Positions 34,317 through 43,815 of a stretch of 64,000 bases of DNA are shown here, in pieces. Within the stretch, counting starts at the first letter, position 1, and each line of letters opens with the position of its first letter. The stretch is from Paraburkholderia ginsengisoli NBRC 100965. GTDB lineage: Bacteria > Pseudomonadota > Gammaproteobacteria > Burkholderiales > Burkholderiaceae. The translations under genes and the position numbers were made by a program. The DNA is taken from assembly GCF_000739735.1 (NCBI RefSeq), contig NZ_BBJF01000006.1, positions 124,001-188,000 of the forward strand, in the 5' to 3' direction. The notes under the pieces are model-generated. The model made no database searches, was not told the origin of the DNA, and saw nothing but the letters and a program-made list of their open reading frames with translations.

Positions 34317-35951
34317 TCACGCGATGAATACGTCGGCGAGATTGCCGTCCAGACCGTCGGCCGTGACCGTGTGGTTGTGCACGCGCCGGTTGTACAGCGT
34401 GACCTGCTTCAGCGTGACGAGATCGATGATCGGCAGATCGCGTCCCACTACCTGCTGGAACTGGCGGAAGTATTTGACGCGCGTCGCCGGATCGTTCTCG
34501 ACCGCCGCCGCTTCGAGCAGACGGTCGACCTCGGGATTGTCGTAATGCGCGGCGTTGGAGAACGGCACGCCCTTCCTGAAGTTGCGCGACCAGTAAAGCC
34601 GCTGCACGCCCACCGTGGGATCGAACGTATTGCCGAGGAAGTTCGCATCGAGAGCGAAATCGCGATCGGTGTAAATCCGCTTTACGTACGCGCCGAAATC
34701 CTGCGAACGCACGGTCGACTCGATCCCCACGCGGCGCAGCGTTTGCCGCAGATATTCGGCGAGCCGCGCGAACGTCGGGTCGTACGGGTTGTAGTCGATC
34801 GTCAGCGGAAAACGAAAGCCGTTGGACTGACGGGGCAAACCGGCTTCGTCCAGCAGACGGCCGGCCTGCGCGAGATCGAATGGCGCGGCCGGCGCGTGCG
34901 GATCGTAGAACTGCGTGAGCAACGGACTGATCGGCGACGGCGCGACGATGCCGTAGCCATACCAGACCGATTGCAGAATCGCCTGCCGATCGATGCTGTG
35001 CGCGATAGCCTGACGCACTTTCAGTTGCGACAGGTAACGATTGTCGAGATTGAACTGCAACTGCGTCTGCGCGGCGTCATAGCTGTACCCGCGCGTTTCC
35101 AGCGCAAGATGAGGCAAGGCCTGCAAGCGCTGGATGTCGACGAGTGGCACCGGGTTCTCGCCCGCGAGATCCAGTTCGCCGGTTTCGAGCGCGACCGCAC
35201 GGGCAGCCGCATCGCCGATGAAACGCACTACCAGTTCGTCGACATACGGCTTCGGCGCATCCCAGTAGTCGGGGTTGCGCACGAACACCGCATGACTGCC
35301 GCGCTCCCAACTCTTGAAGCGATAAGGACCGGTGCCGATCGGATCGATGTTGTGAGGATTGTTCAGCGGATCACCGCTGCCGTAGAGATGCGCGGGCACG
35401 ATCGGCGACTCCGATGCTGCGAGCGCATAGATCAGATACGGCGCGGGCTTCGATAACTTCAGCACTGCCGTGTGGGTGTCGGGCGTGCGCACCTCGGACA
35501 CGTTCGCGAACGTCGAACGGCCACGCGAGTGATATTGCTTCAGCAAGCCGATCGACACCACCACGTCTTTCGACGTAAAGGGCTGGCCGTCGTGCCAGCG
35601 CACACCTTCGCGCAACCTGAACGTGTACTGCAAACCGTCCGCGCTGATCGACCACGCGGTGGCGAGTTGCGCGCGCGGCTGCACGTTGAAGTCGTAGCTC
35701 AATAAGCCTTCGGTTACCTTCGGGCTGATCTTCTGTTCCGCGCCGGCCGTAGTGGCGAAATTGATCAGCACGTTGGGCTCGGGATTCACGAGCAGAGTCA
35801 AGCGGCCGCCGTGACGCGGCGCCACCGCGCTACTCTGCGCGGCCGCTCGCGCCAACGATCCGAACGTGCCCAACGTGAGACCGGCGGCACCGCCTGCAAG
35901 TCCGATCAACGCATTGCGACGTCCTGAGTGAAACCCACCGCGATGACTCAT
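34317..35951 (-). CDS. Family-5 ABC substrate-binding protein, copy C
   Basis: A 544-residue periplasmic binding protein with leader SGRRNALIGLAGGAAGLTLG and cleavage near residue 38. The ATG is preceded by a strong GGAG site. It is a diverged paralogue of the adjacent copy B: same block order, but different residues in the ligand-facing regions (for example SYDAAQTQLQFNLDN). It is the first gene of the minus-strand operon and is divergent from a porin gene. Two binding proteins in one operon point to a broadened ligand range. Confidence 0.9.
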   Translation of the reverse strand: MSHRGGFHSGRRNALIGLAGGAAGLTLGTFGSLARAAAQSSAVAPRHGGRLTLLVNPEPNVLINFATTAGAEQKISPKVTEGLLSYDFNVQPRAQLATAWSISADGLQYTFRLREGVRWHDGQPFTSKDVVVSIGLLKQYHSRGRSTFANVSEVRTPDTHTAVLKLSKPAPYLIYALAASESPIVPAHLYGSGDPLNNPHNIDPIGTGPYRFKSWERGSHAVFVRNPDYWDAPKPYVDELVVRFIGDAAARAVALETGELDLAGENPVPLVDIQRLQALPHLALETRGYSYDAAQTQLQFNLDNRYLSQLKVRQAIAHSIDRQAILQSVWYGYGIVAPSPISPLLTQFYDPHAPAAPFDLAQAGRLLDEAGLPRQSNGFRFPLTIDYNPYDPTFARLAEYLRQTLRRVGIESTVRSQDFGAYVKRIYTDRDFALDANFLGNTFDPTVGVQRLYWSRNFRKGVPFSNAAHYDNPEVDRLLEAAAVENDPATRVKYFRQFQQVVGRDLPIIDLVTLKQVTLYNRRVHNHTVTADGLDGNLADVFIA

Positions 35952-36126
35952 ACCCGCTCCTTTTAAATCCGCCCGGCACGGCGGGCGATGTTTATCGGAA
36001 GCATCGCAAGATATCAACCGGCGGCGGCAACAAGAACGAATAAATCAAGGATTGCATATCCCTATCACGGCGCTTTGACGCTATGACTTTGGGATCCGCA
36101 ATGCAACGTCTATCCGCTGAAATAGC

Positions 36127-36140
36127 CGATATCGATATCG
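36127..36140. promoter_or_regulatory. 14-bp palindrome CGATATCGATATCG in the porin/importer divergent gap
   Basis: A perfect palindrome about 110 bp upstream of the porin start, in the 298-bp divergent gap between the porin gene and binding protein copy C. The gap is otherwise AT-rich without genes. An operator acting on both sides is possible. Confidence 0.35.
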
Positions 36141-36249
36141 AATTTGGTTGTTTGTTGGTTCACTTCGGGTTGCTTATCTTTACAGGCCTTTCACTTCTTC
36201 GCACTGGCAAAGCTATCTCTCACCTTCAAACAAGCCGATTCAATAGAAC

Positions 36250-37479
36250 ATGAAAAAACTGGTTATCTTTCTGGGCGTTTCGCCTTTTCTCGCCGTCGCT
36301 GCGAATGCGCAAAGCAGCGTCACGTTATACGGAATCGTCACCGGCAACGTCACGTATTCGAACAACGTTCAAACCGCCGCGACCGCGAATGGCGGAAGGC
36401 CGAAAGGCGGCGCACAGATCGCCCAATTCGATAGCGGCACGTCGGGTCTCGCATCGAGCCGCTGGGGCCTGAAAGGCACCGAAGATCTCGGCGGCGGACT
36501 GAAGGCGATCTTCCAGCTCGAAAACGGCTTCAGTGTGAATAACGGCGCGATCGGCCAGGGCGGCACGGAGTTCGGCCGCCACGCATGGGTCGGTTTCAAT
36601 GCGAACCGCTACGGCACGTTGACGTTGGGACGTCAGGGTGACACGTCGGTCGAGTTCGTCTCGGCGCTGATCTATGGCTGGTATTGGGGCAATCTTGCGA
36701 TCCACCCGGCCGATTACGACAACCTGAACTTCACGCACCGCATCAACAACTCGATCAAATACCTGTCGGATTCGTTCAACGGATTCCGTTTCGGCGGGCT
36801 CTATAGTCTCGGGGGCGTGGCGGGCAACGTCACGCAGAATCAATTCTGGTCGACGGGCGTCAGTTACACCGGTGGATCATTCGCGATTGCCGCGTCGATC
36901 ATCAATGCGCGCAATCCGAACACGTCGCTCTACGGCACCAATGCGAACGCGAGCGCGACCGGCAACAATCTCGGTTCCGCGGGATCGGCAACGACGCCTG
37001 AGTCGAATCCGATAATCGCCGGGTTTGCGTCGGCACATACGCAGCAGACCGTGTCCGTCGCAAGCACGTATACGGCGGGCGGCGCGATCTTCGGCGTCGC
37101 GTATTCGAGTACCCAGTTCCGTGGACTCGGCTCGAACGGGCCGCTCAATACATTCAACTACAGCGGTTCGACGACACTCAGCACCGTCGGCGCGAGCTTG
37201 CGCTACCAGGCCACGCCGTTCCTGCGGTTGGGCGCATCGTTCGACTATACGGAAGGTGGTAGCGTCGGCAGCAAGGATGGCGCAAAGTACGAGCAAGTCA
37301 ATCTCGGCGCCGGCTATTCGCTATCGAAAGCGACTGAGCTCTACGTGACAGGCGCCTATCAGCACGCCAGTGGCACCGACTCGCTGGGTCGCCCGGCGGT
37401 CGCCGCGATCGGCTACCTGACTCCTTCCACGACCGACAAGCAGGTCGCGGTGTCGGCGGGCGTCAAGCATCTGTTCTGA
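36250..37479 (+). CDS. Gram-negative trimeric porin (Burkholderia OpcP/OmpC type)
   Basis: A 409-residue outer-membrane beta-barrel porin. The signal peptide ends at ANAQS near residue 20; the mature start SVTLYGIVTGNVTYS is the classic first strand of Burkholderiaceae porins. SRWGLKGTEDLGGGLKAIFQ near 74 and the C-terminal SAGVKHLF ending in Phe, needed for BAM-mediated assembly, are present. It is divergent from the family-5 importer operon and may provide outer-membrane entry for the same ligands. That link is positional only. Confidence 0.95.
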   Translation: MKKLVIFLGVSPFLAVAANAQSSVTLYGIVTGNVTYSNNVQTAATANGGRPKGGAQIAQFDSGTSGLASSRWGLKGTEDLGGGLKAIFQLENGFSVNNGAIGQGGTEFGRHAWVGFNANRYGTLTLGRQGDTSVEFVSALIYGWYWGNLAIHPADYDNLNFTHRINNSIKYLSDSFNGFRFGGLYSLGGVAGNVTQNQFWSTGVSYTGGSFAIAASIINARNPNTSLYGTNANASATGNNLGSAGSATTPESNPIIAGFASAHTQQTVSVASTYTAGGAIFGVAYSSTQFRGLGSNGPLNTFNYSGSTTLSTVGASLRYQATPFLRLGASFDYTEGGSVGSKDGAKYEQVNLGAGYSLSKATELYVTGAYQHASGTDSLGRPAVAAIGYLTPSTTDKQVAVSAGVKHLF

Positions 37480-37507
37480 TGCGTCGGAACACGGAACTTC
37501 GCTTGGA

Positions 37508-37528
37508 ACGCGCCCGCAACGGGCGCGT
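37508..37528. terminator. GC-rich hairpin between convergent genes
   Basis: A perfect 9-bp stem (ACGCGCCCG and its complement) with a CAA loop, 29 bp after the porin stop and just before the end of the DUF3088 gene. There is no T-run, so it is a weak or mRNA-end structure. Confidence 0.55.
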
Positions 37529-37532
37529 CGAT

Positions 37533-37880
37533 TCAATGCACCTTTGGAAAGCCGTGACGCTGCGCCAGCAGGTCGAGTATCCGGCGCGTGTCGGTCACGA
37601 AGCGTCTGTCGCCGAGCACTTGCGCGTCGGCGGGCGCCGGTTGTTCGTCGCCGAAGATCAACACCGGCAGACCCTGGTGGTCAGCATCGAGCGCTTCGAC
37701 GACCACCGCGCGCGGGCGCGCAAACGGCAGGCGGCGAATGTCCAGACGCGCGTTGAGCGCCGGGTCGCTCGCCAGCAAACCTTCGATGGGTGCGCCGTCC
37801 GGGCAGATGAAACGCTCGCCCGGATGTTTCGGGTCAGTGAAGCCCGGCTCCAGCAATAACAGCAGATCTCGTCGGCTCAT
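37533..37880 (-). CDS. DUF3088-type small protein
   Basis: A 115-residue protein I take to be of the DUF3088 type, with the start SRRDLLLLLEPGFTDPKHPGE followed by ERFICPDGAPIEGLL. The CPDG segment and the DIRRLPFARPR strand hint at a thioredoxin-like or glutaredoxin-like fold, but no CxxC pair is present. It is the last gene of the second sulfonate operon, 43 bp after the acyl-CoA-dehydrogenase-like gene, so a link to organosulfur use is suggested by position only. Confidence 0.65.
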   Translation of the reverse strand: MSRRDLLLLLEPGFTDPKHPGERFICPDGAPIEGLLASDPALNARLDIRRLPFARPRAVVVEALDADHQGLPVLIFGDEQPAPADAQVLGDRRFVTDTRRILDLLAQRHGFPKVH

Positions 37881-37923
37881 GATTTTCCGTTGACGGTTGT
37901 GGGTGAATGACAGGCGCAGGTCG

Positions 37924-39141
37924 TCAGAACACGCGGCCTTCAGTGAGATGCGTGGTCACGCCGTTCAATTCGTAGTCGCCGATCACCCGCGCTTTATGCA
38001 ACAGCGGGTTATGACTGAAGATGGTGCGCAGATTGCGCCAGTGACGATCGAAGTTGTGCGAACGCGCAGTCGCCGATGCGCCGCCGATCTCGAACAACCG
38101 CTCGCCCGCATGCAGCGCGAGTTTGCTGACCACCAGTTGCGTCTTCGCGGTGGCGAGCGCGCCTTCCAGCACGCGCTCTTCCGCATTGGTCGCACCATGG
38201 CGAATCGCTTGCGCCGAACGGTCCAGGGTTCGCGCATTCTGCTGCACGAGCGCGTCGATCGAGAGGCTATGCGCGGCGAGATCGCCCACCACCTGTTGCA
38301 CGAAGCCGTCTTCACGCGCGGACGGCGCGGGGCTATGCAATACAGGGCGGCCGTGTTGCACCACGTAGCGCCGCGCGTCCGCGAGAATGTTGCGTACGAT
38401 ACCGGCCGCGACCGCGACCAGATGCAACTGCCGCACTGCGCTGCCATGGCGGCCGGCAAGACTCGTATAGCCGCGCGTCGCGACTTCGTGTGCGAACACC
38501 TGCACGTTGTCGAGTACGAGACTGCCGCTCGCCGTCATGCGCTGACCCATGCCGTCCCAATCGTCGATAACTTGCAGGCCGTCACGCGCGACCGGAATCA
38601 CGATCGACACCTTCTCGTCGTTTTCGTCCTGCACGTTGATGCGCGCATAGTCCGAAAACGCGGTGCCGGTCGAATAGTATTTCTTGCCGGACACGCGAAA
38701 GTGCGCGCCGTCGCGCACGAGCTTCGTGACGATTTCCCCTGGCCGCAAAGTGCCGAGTTCCGTCGACGCCCCGCCGAAAATTGCGCCTTGTCGCACGCGC
38801 TCGATCTGCGTGTCGTTGAATTCGGAGCGGGGCGACAACAGCAATTGCTCGGTCAGGTCGTAGTGAATCCGCAAAGCGTGCGCGACGTTCGACTCGTGCG
38901 CAGCCAGCGTCGTGACGACGTGAAAAAGATCTTCGAGCGAGCCGCCAAGGCCGCCCCACTCGACAGGAAAGCGCAATAGTCCGAGCCCCGAGGCGCGAAA
39001 CAGCGCGAAGCGGTCGAACGGCAATTCACGTCGCGTTTCGCGTTGCGCGGCGTCTTCGCCGATCGCTTCGGCGAGCGCCGGCAACGCGGCCAGCGCTGCG
39101 TCGAGTGTCGCGGGCGCCGCCATGTCGAGAGATACCTGCAT
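37924..39141 (-). CDS. DszC/SfnB-like acyl-CoA-dehydrogenase-fold flavoprotein, second copy
   Basis: A 405-residue protein of the same subgroup as the DszC/SfnB-like protein encoded on the plus strand, but diverged. The flavin region reads SGKKYYSTGTAFSDYARINV near 153-172 and DDWDGMGQRMTASGSLVLDN near 194, and the C-terminus has NFDRHWRNLRTIFSHNP. It probably oxygenates or oxidises a sulfur compound with reduced flavin. It follows the second sulfonate transporter in one minus-strand operon. Real acyl-CoA dehydrogenase activity is unlikely from the missing typical substrate-site residues but cannot be excluded. Confidence 0.85.
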   Translation of the reverse strand: MQVSLDMAAPATLDAALAALPALAEAIGEDAAQRETRRELPFDRFALFRASGLGLLRFPVEWGGLGGSLEDLFHVVTTLAAHESNVAHALRIHYDLTEQLLLSPRSEFNDTQIERVRQGAIFGGASTELGTLRPGEIVTKLVRDGAHFRVSGKKYYSTGTAFSDYARINVQDENDEKVSIVIPVARDGLQVIDDWDGMGQRMTASGSLVLDNVQVFAHEVATRGYTSLAGRHGSAVRQLHLVAVAAGIVRNILADARRYVVQHGRPVLHSPAPSAREDGFVQQVVGDLAAHSLSIDALVQQNARTLDRSAQAIRHGATNAEERVLEGALATAKTQLVVSKLALHAGERLFEIGGASATARSHNFDRHWRNLRTIFSHNPLLHKARVIGDYELNGVTTHLTEGRVF

Positions 39142-39234
39142 GCCACATTCCTTTTTAGATGCGCGCGGATCGGAGCGATCCGGCTGTTTGAGCTGGATGA
39201 AGCTGGACGGATCGTGAGTGGCCGGAGAGAAACC

Positions 39235-40278
39235 TCACGCAGTCAGCACGTTCGAGAACACGCGATCCGCGAGACGATTCGAATCGGTCCCGCTGTTGAG
39301 CACGCCGACCGTCTTCAGATCGTCGGCATACAGCGAGATTTCTTTCTTGAATGCGTCGCCAACCGGATGGTGATGATCGGTGTGACTCCTGAGCATCGCG
39401 GCGAGTTGGCTCACATCGGCGGCAGGCGTATAGGCCGAAAAGATCGCGGCCGCGTCGGTGGGATGATTGGCGGTCCACTCGGTCGCTTCGAGCAGCGCCT
39501 GAGTCAGCTTCTGCGCGGTCGCGCGATCCTTGCGCACCAGCGAACCGCGCACGCCGAGCACGCAGCAGGAACGCGTCTGGTACTCGCCGCACAGATTGTT
39601 CGACACCTCGTACAGATGATCCGATTCGCGGATCGACCAGATCGTCGGGTCGCCATCTGCGATTGCCTGCACTTCGCCCTTCTTCAGCGCCTCGCCCAAC
39701 AGGTTCGCCGGATACTGACGCCAGTTCACATCGCGCTCGGGATCGACGCCGATCTTCTTCAACACGATCGCGAAGAAGTTCTTGGTGGGACTCGCCATAT
39801 CGCTGACGCCGATCGTGCGTCCCTTCAATCCCTGCACATCGACGATGCCCGACGCGCGCGTCGCCAGTAAACGCATGCAGCCGCCATGAATGCCGGCGGT
39901 CAGCTTGACGTCGAAACCCTGCTCCAGCGGTTTGATCCAGCGTAGCGCCATGCCGACGCCCGCGTCGGACTTGCCGGTCGCGATCGCTTCGAGCAGTTGA
40001 TCGGTCGATCCCGAGAAGTTCACGAGATCGACCTGCAAGCCGTGCCGCTCGAAAAAGCCCTGCTTCACGGCGACGGCGACCGGTGCAGTGCAGACCGAGC
40101 CTGCATTCCACGACAGCTTGAGTTGCTTCAAAGGCGCCGAAGGCGTTTGCGCGAAAGCGAGCGAGCCCGGCAGGCTCAGCACGGTTCCACCGAGCGCGGC
40201 GGCGCCCGCGCTCCAGGCCGTCTTGCGCAGCCACGCACGGCGGGCCGGGCTCAGTGGAGTTTCATCGATGTGATTCAT
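39235..40278 (-). CDS. Sulfonate/nitrate-type ABC substrate-binding protein
   Basis: A 347-residue periplasmic binding protein with a Tat-like leader (ARRAWLRKTAWSAGAAALGG, residues 12-31) and AFAQ cleavage near 44. The mature part starts LKLSWNAGSVCTAPVAVAV and has KSDAGVGMALRWI near 105. It is third in the operon order flavoprotein, permease, ATPase, binding protein, DszC-like. The Cys-rich stretch EYQTRSCCVLG near 235 is unusual for this family. Confidence 0.85.
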   Translation of the reverse strand: MNHIDETPLSPARRAWLRKTAWSAGAAALGGTVLSLPGSLAFAQTPSAPLKQLKLSWNAGSVCTAPVAVAVKQGFFERHGLQVDLVNFSGSTDQLLEAIATGKSDAGVGMALRWIKPLEQGFDVKLTAGIHGGCMRLLATRASGIVDVQGLKGRTIGVSDMASPTKNFFAIVLKKIGVDPERDVNWRQYPANLLGEALKKGEVQAIADGDPTIWSIRESDHLYEVSNNLCGEYQTRSCCVLGVRGSLVRKDRATAQKLTQALLEATEWTANHPTDAAAIFSAYTPAADVSQLAAMLRSHTDHHHPVGDAFKKEISLYADDLKTVGVLNSGTDSNRLADRVFSNVLTA

Positions 40279-40318
40279 GGTTGCGTGTTCCTCTGGTCGC
40301 GATGGTTGTTCTATGGGT

Positions 40319-41149
40319 TCAGGTGTCGAGTCCGAGTTGCGCGAGCACCTCGCGGCGCAGCGCCACCAGTTTCGGGTCGTCGCGATGGCGCGGATACGGC
40401 GCGTCGTTACGCACCTCGGCGACGACCCGCGCCGGGCGCTCGCTGAACACGATCACGCGATTGGCGAGCAGCAACGCTTCCTCCACGTCGTGCGTGACCA
40501 GCAGCACCGAAAAGCGCGCGTCCTGCCACAGTCGCGCGAGTTCGCCCTGCATACGGATACGCGTGAGCGAGTCGAGCTTGCCGAACGGTTCGTCCAGCAC
40601 CAGCAGCGCGGGATCGTTGACGAGCGCGCGCGCCAACGCGACGCGCTGGGCCATGCCGCCCGACAACTGATGCGGAAACGCTTCAGCGAATTCGCTGAGA
40701 CCGACCAGTTCGAGCGCCGCGTCGATTCTTTTCTCCGTCAACTGTTCGTGCGCCGCATCGCGCCGCGCGAAACGCCGGCGCTGCGCCTGCGGACCGATCG
40801 CGACGTTGCCGCGCACGGTGCGCCACGGATACAGCGTCGGGTCCTGAAACACGACCACGCGCGACGGATCGGGGCTCACGATCGCAGCGCCATCCGCATT
40901 CACGCTGCCTTCGGTCGGCGCATCGAGTCCCGCCACGAGCCGCAGCAAGGTGGACTTGCCGCAACCGCTCGGGCCGAGCAACGCGACGAACTCGCCCGGC
41001 TCGACCGTGAAGCTCACGTCGTGCAACACCGGCAACGCGGCGCCGCGCAATGCGAAGCGATGGCTCACGTGGCGCACGTCGATGCGCGCGCCGTCGCGAA
41101 CCGGTGCTCGCGCGGCGGACTGATTCAGCACTTCGGGTACGGCTACCAT
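40319..41149 (-). CDS. SsuB/TauB-type ABC transporter ATPase, second system
   Basis: A 276-residue ATPase. Walker A GPSGCGKST lies near residue 58, the signature LSGGMAQRVALARAL near 161, and Walker B LLVLDEPFGKLD near 181; the H-loop is in VLLVTHDVEEAL. Its start overlaps the end of the permease gene by seven bases. It belongs to the second sulfonate-type importer of the window. Confidence 0.9.
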   Translation of the reverse strand: MVAVPEVLNQSAARAPVRDGARIDVRHVSHRFALRGAALPVLHDVSFTVEPGEFVALLGPSGCGKSTLLRLVAGLDAPTEGSVNADGAAIVSPDPSRVVVFQDPTLYPWRTVRGNVAIGPQAQRRRFARRDAAHEQLTEKRIDAALELVGLSEFAEAFPHQLSGGMAQRVALARALVNDPALLVLDEPFGKLDSLTRIRMQGELARLWQDARFSVLLVTHDVEEALLLANRVIVFSERPARVVAEVRNDAPYPRHRDDPKLVALRREVLAQLGLDT

Positions 41150-42213
41150 TTGAGCAATCCTTTTTGCCAGGCCAACAGACGGTCACGCACGCGGAACAGC
41201 AAGGTGATGAGCCCCGAGCACATCAGCGCCATCACCAGCAACGCGGCATACATGTTCGAATACGCGGCCCAGCCCTGTGCCCATTGCAGGTACCAGCCGA
41301 GGCCCGCTTTCACGCCCATCATCTCCGCGACGATCAGCACCGAGAACGACGCGCCGAGTCCCATGAAGAGGCCGACGAACACCGACGGCAACGCCGCCGG
41401 AATCGCCACGCGCAGAATCAGGAAGCCGGGTCTCGCGCCGAGCGTGCGGGCGATGTCGTAGTAGGCCGGGTTGACGCCGGCGACACCGGACCACGTCAGC
41501 ACGGCGACCGGAAACGCGGTTGCCAGCGCGATCAGAAACACGCTCGCGCTGAAGCTCGACGGAAAGAAGAAGAACGCCAGCGGCAACCACGCGGTGGCAG
41601 GCAGCGGCCCGATGAGTCGCAGAACCGGATGGACCCAATAGCTCACCGCCTGCGACCAGCCAATGCTTACGCCCGTCACGAAGCCTGCGAGCGCGCCGAG
41701 TACATACCCGTAAGCAAGGAGACCGAACGAATGCACGACACTGGTGCCGAGCCGCGGGTAATCGTCGGCGAATACGCCGATCAGCGCTTGCGGCGGCGCA
41801 AAGAACGGGCGCGGTAGCCATTCCAGTTGCGCGGTGACGGCCTCCCACGCGCTGACGACGAACGCGAGCGCCAGCAGCCAGGGCATCGCACGCAGCCATG
41901 CACGCGTGCGCGTGGGCGCGGTGGTGGAGGCCAGCGACCGACCCGCCGCGTGACGCGATCCCGCGACGCCCACGCCAATCGCGAACGCCGCGAGCACCAG
42001 CTTGAGCACGATGAATTCTCGCGTGTACGGCCAGTCGTCGAGACTCGGCCACCATGCGGTCTGTGCGGCGCTCGCGAGCCAGGCCAGCGCCGCGAGCCCC
42101 GCGATCAGCACTTCGCGCGACAGCCCGCGCCTCGCGACCGTACGCGTGGCGTCGGCGGGGTCCGCGCCGCTCGCCGGAGCGTGCGTCGTGATCGATTCGA
42201 ACTGGGTGGACAT
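41143..42213 (-). CDS. SsuC-type ABC permease with an extended N-terminus, second system
   Basis: A 356-residue permease, about 80-90 residues longer than usual. The extra N-terminal part contains two additional hydrophobic stretches (EVLIAGLAALAWLASAAQ and LKLVLAAFAIGVGVAG) before the standard permease core begins near residue 110. The coupling loop is seen in AIPAALPSVFVGLFMGLG. The ATG has a GGAGG site. It follows the FMO-like gene by 47 bp and overlaps the ATPase gene. Confidence 0.87.
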   Translation of the reverse strand: MSTQFESITTHAPASGADPADATRTVARRGLSREVLIAGLAALAWLASAAQTAWWPSLDDWPYTREFIVLKLVLAAFAIGVGVAGSRHAAGRSLASTTAPTRTRAWLRAMPWLLALAFVVSAWEAVTAQLEWLPRPFFAPPQALIGVFADDYPRLGTSVVHSFGLLAYGYVLGALAGFVTGVSIGWSQAVSYWVHPVLRLIGPLPATAWLPLAFFFFPSSFSASVFLIALATAFPVAVLTWSGVAGVNPAYYDIARTLGARPGFLILRVAIPAALPSVFVGLFMGLGASFSVLIVAEMMGVKAGLGWYLQWAQGWAAYSNMYAALLVMALMCSGLITLLFRVRDRLLAWQKGLLKW

Positions 42214-42260
42214 GATGGTTTCGTCCTCCTGACAGGTTGAGTTAGCGTGAGCGCGGCCCG

Positions 42261-43709
42261 TTACGCGACGTCGGCCTTGTCGTGTTGCCAGACGCTGTGT
42301 GCGTAGAGCGACTCGTCGAAGTCGGCGGCGATGTCGCCGTTGATGCGGGCTTCGTGCGCGGGCAGATCGGCGAGAAACAGATCGCGGCTGATGCGTTGTA
42401 TTACCGCGGGAATATCGCGCTTCATGCTCGGCACGTCGCCCACCGGCAAGCCGAAACTGACGAACGCGCCCGGGTTGTAGACGTGGATGTGTTTCACGTA
42501 AGGCGCGTCGCCCTCGCTCTTCTCCAGGTATTCGAGCGCGGCGCCGAGATACGGATGCGCGCCCAGCGCGTCGTCGTTCTCGCCGGCGGCGGCCACGTAG
42601 TGATCGCGCCACAGACGGATGTGCGCGGCGAAGTGCGCAAGCTCGGGCCGCAGCGCCGGATCGACGGCGTAGCCCGTGCCCGCGATCACGAAGTCGAACG
42701 CAAACGGCTCGCCCGCCACGTTTGTTTCGACGCGATCGTTCCTGATGCGCGCATCGGTCCACGACACGCCGGGATGCAAATGAAAGTTCGCAAAGCGGGT
42801 GACGCGTTCCACCGCATCGATGGGCGGCGTCGAACCGGAACGGCGAAAGCGCCGTGCCTGGGCCCAACGAATCGCGTCGGGCCGATGGAAGTAATTGTCG
42901 TAAGCGCCGGGGTACGCGCGGGCCCGCGTAACCGGCACCGCTGCAATCCGCTCGCGACGCGCGAACAGATGGACGTTGGCGGCGCCTGCTTCGAGCGCCG
43001 TCGCCGCCGCGTCGAAGGCGGACGCCGCACCGCCGATCACCGCGACGGACTTGCCGCGCAGTGCCGCGAAATCGATCGCGTCGGCGGTGTGCGCCAGATG
43101 GCTGGGCGGCAGACTCTTCAGCACAGCGGGAACGAACGGCGCGCCATTACCGGCGACGCCGTTGCCGAGCACGATCTTGCGCGCCGTTTCGACGACGTTG
43201 CGCAGCGTGCCGCCCTCGCGTATCTCCAGGTGTAAACGGAAGTGCTCGCCGGCTGGTTCGATCAATGTGACGCGCGTGCCGTAGCGAATCGGAATGTCGA
43301 GGAAATGCCGATACCACGCGAGATATTCCGCCCAGCGCGTACGCGGAATCCGGTCGATCTCCGCATACGAGTCGGCGCCGAAGCGCGCTTCATACCAGGC
43401 CTGAAAGCTCAGGCCCGGCAGACCCGCCTCGGGACCGACCAGCGTTTTCGGCGTGCGCAGCTTGTTCATGCGCGCGCGATTGAGCCACACGCCCGCGTGA
43501 GCTTCATCGGCGGCTGCGTCGATCACGCTGACCTGACCGATGCCGGCGCGCCTCAATGCGAACGCGAACGCTGCGCCGCTCTGTCCGCCACCGACGATCA
43601 CCACGTTATGGTCGATGCCGTCGCGCGGCGGCACCCAGTTATCCGGCGCCGGGCCAATCAGGCGCAACGTGTCGAGTGCCTGCTGATCGGGATGAATGGA
43701 TTGCGTCAT
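42261..43709 (-). CDS. FAD/NAD(P)-dependent oxidoreductase, FMO-like
   Basis: A 482-residue flavoprotein with two Rossmann sites: an FAD site VVIVGGGQSGAAFAFALR near 35 and a pyridine-nucleotide site VAVIGGAASAFDAAATAL near 210, with an intervening ATG-type segment and a late AGTGYAVD. This layout is shared with flavin monooxygenases and thioredoxin-reductase-like oxidases; the typical FMO fingerprint is not clear. It heads the operon of the second sulfonate transporter, divergent from a TauD-family gene. It may hydroxylate or oxidise the imported compound, or supply reduced flavin; none of this is shown. Confidence 0.8.
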   Translation of the reverse strand: MTQSIHPDQQALDTLRLIGPAPDNWVPPRDGIDHNVVIVGGGQSGAAFAFALRRAGIGQVSVIDAAADEAHAGVWLNRARMNKLRTPKTLVGPEAGLPGLSFQAWYEARFGADSYAEIDRIPRTRWAEYLAWYRHFLDIPIRYGTRVTLIEPAGEHFRLHLEIREGGTLRNVVETARKIVLGNGVAGNGAPFVPAVLKSLPPSHLAHTADAIDFAALRGKSVAVIGGAASAFDAAATALEAGAANVHLFARRERIAAVPVTRARAYPGAYDNYFHRPDAIRWAQARRFRRSGSTPPIDAVERVTRFANFHLHPGVSWTDARIRNDRVETNVAGEPFAFDFVIAGTGYAVDPALRPELAHFAAHIRLWRDHYVAAAGENDDALGAHPYLGAALEYLEKSEGDAPYVKHIHVYNPGAFVSFGLPVGDVPSMKRDIPAVIQRISRDLFLADLPAHEARINGDIAADFDESLYAHSVWQHDKADVA

Positions 43710-43815
43710 GTGTCGGGCTCGGCCAGGAAGTTGAACGGCAGGCGGGCTCAATGAATGCGAAGCGCGCCCTCGTCAGAGAATCAAGTATCGCGGCGAGCAA
43801 GGATTGGCCAAACCA

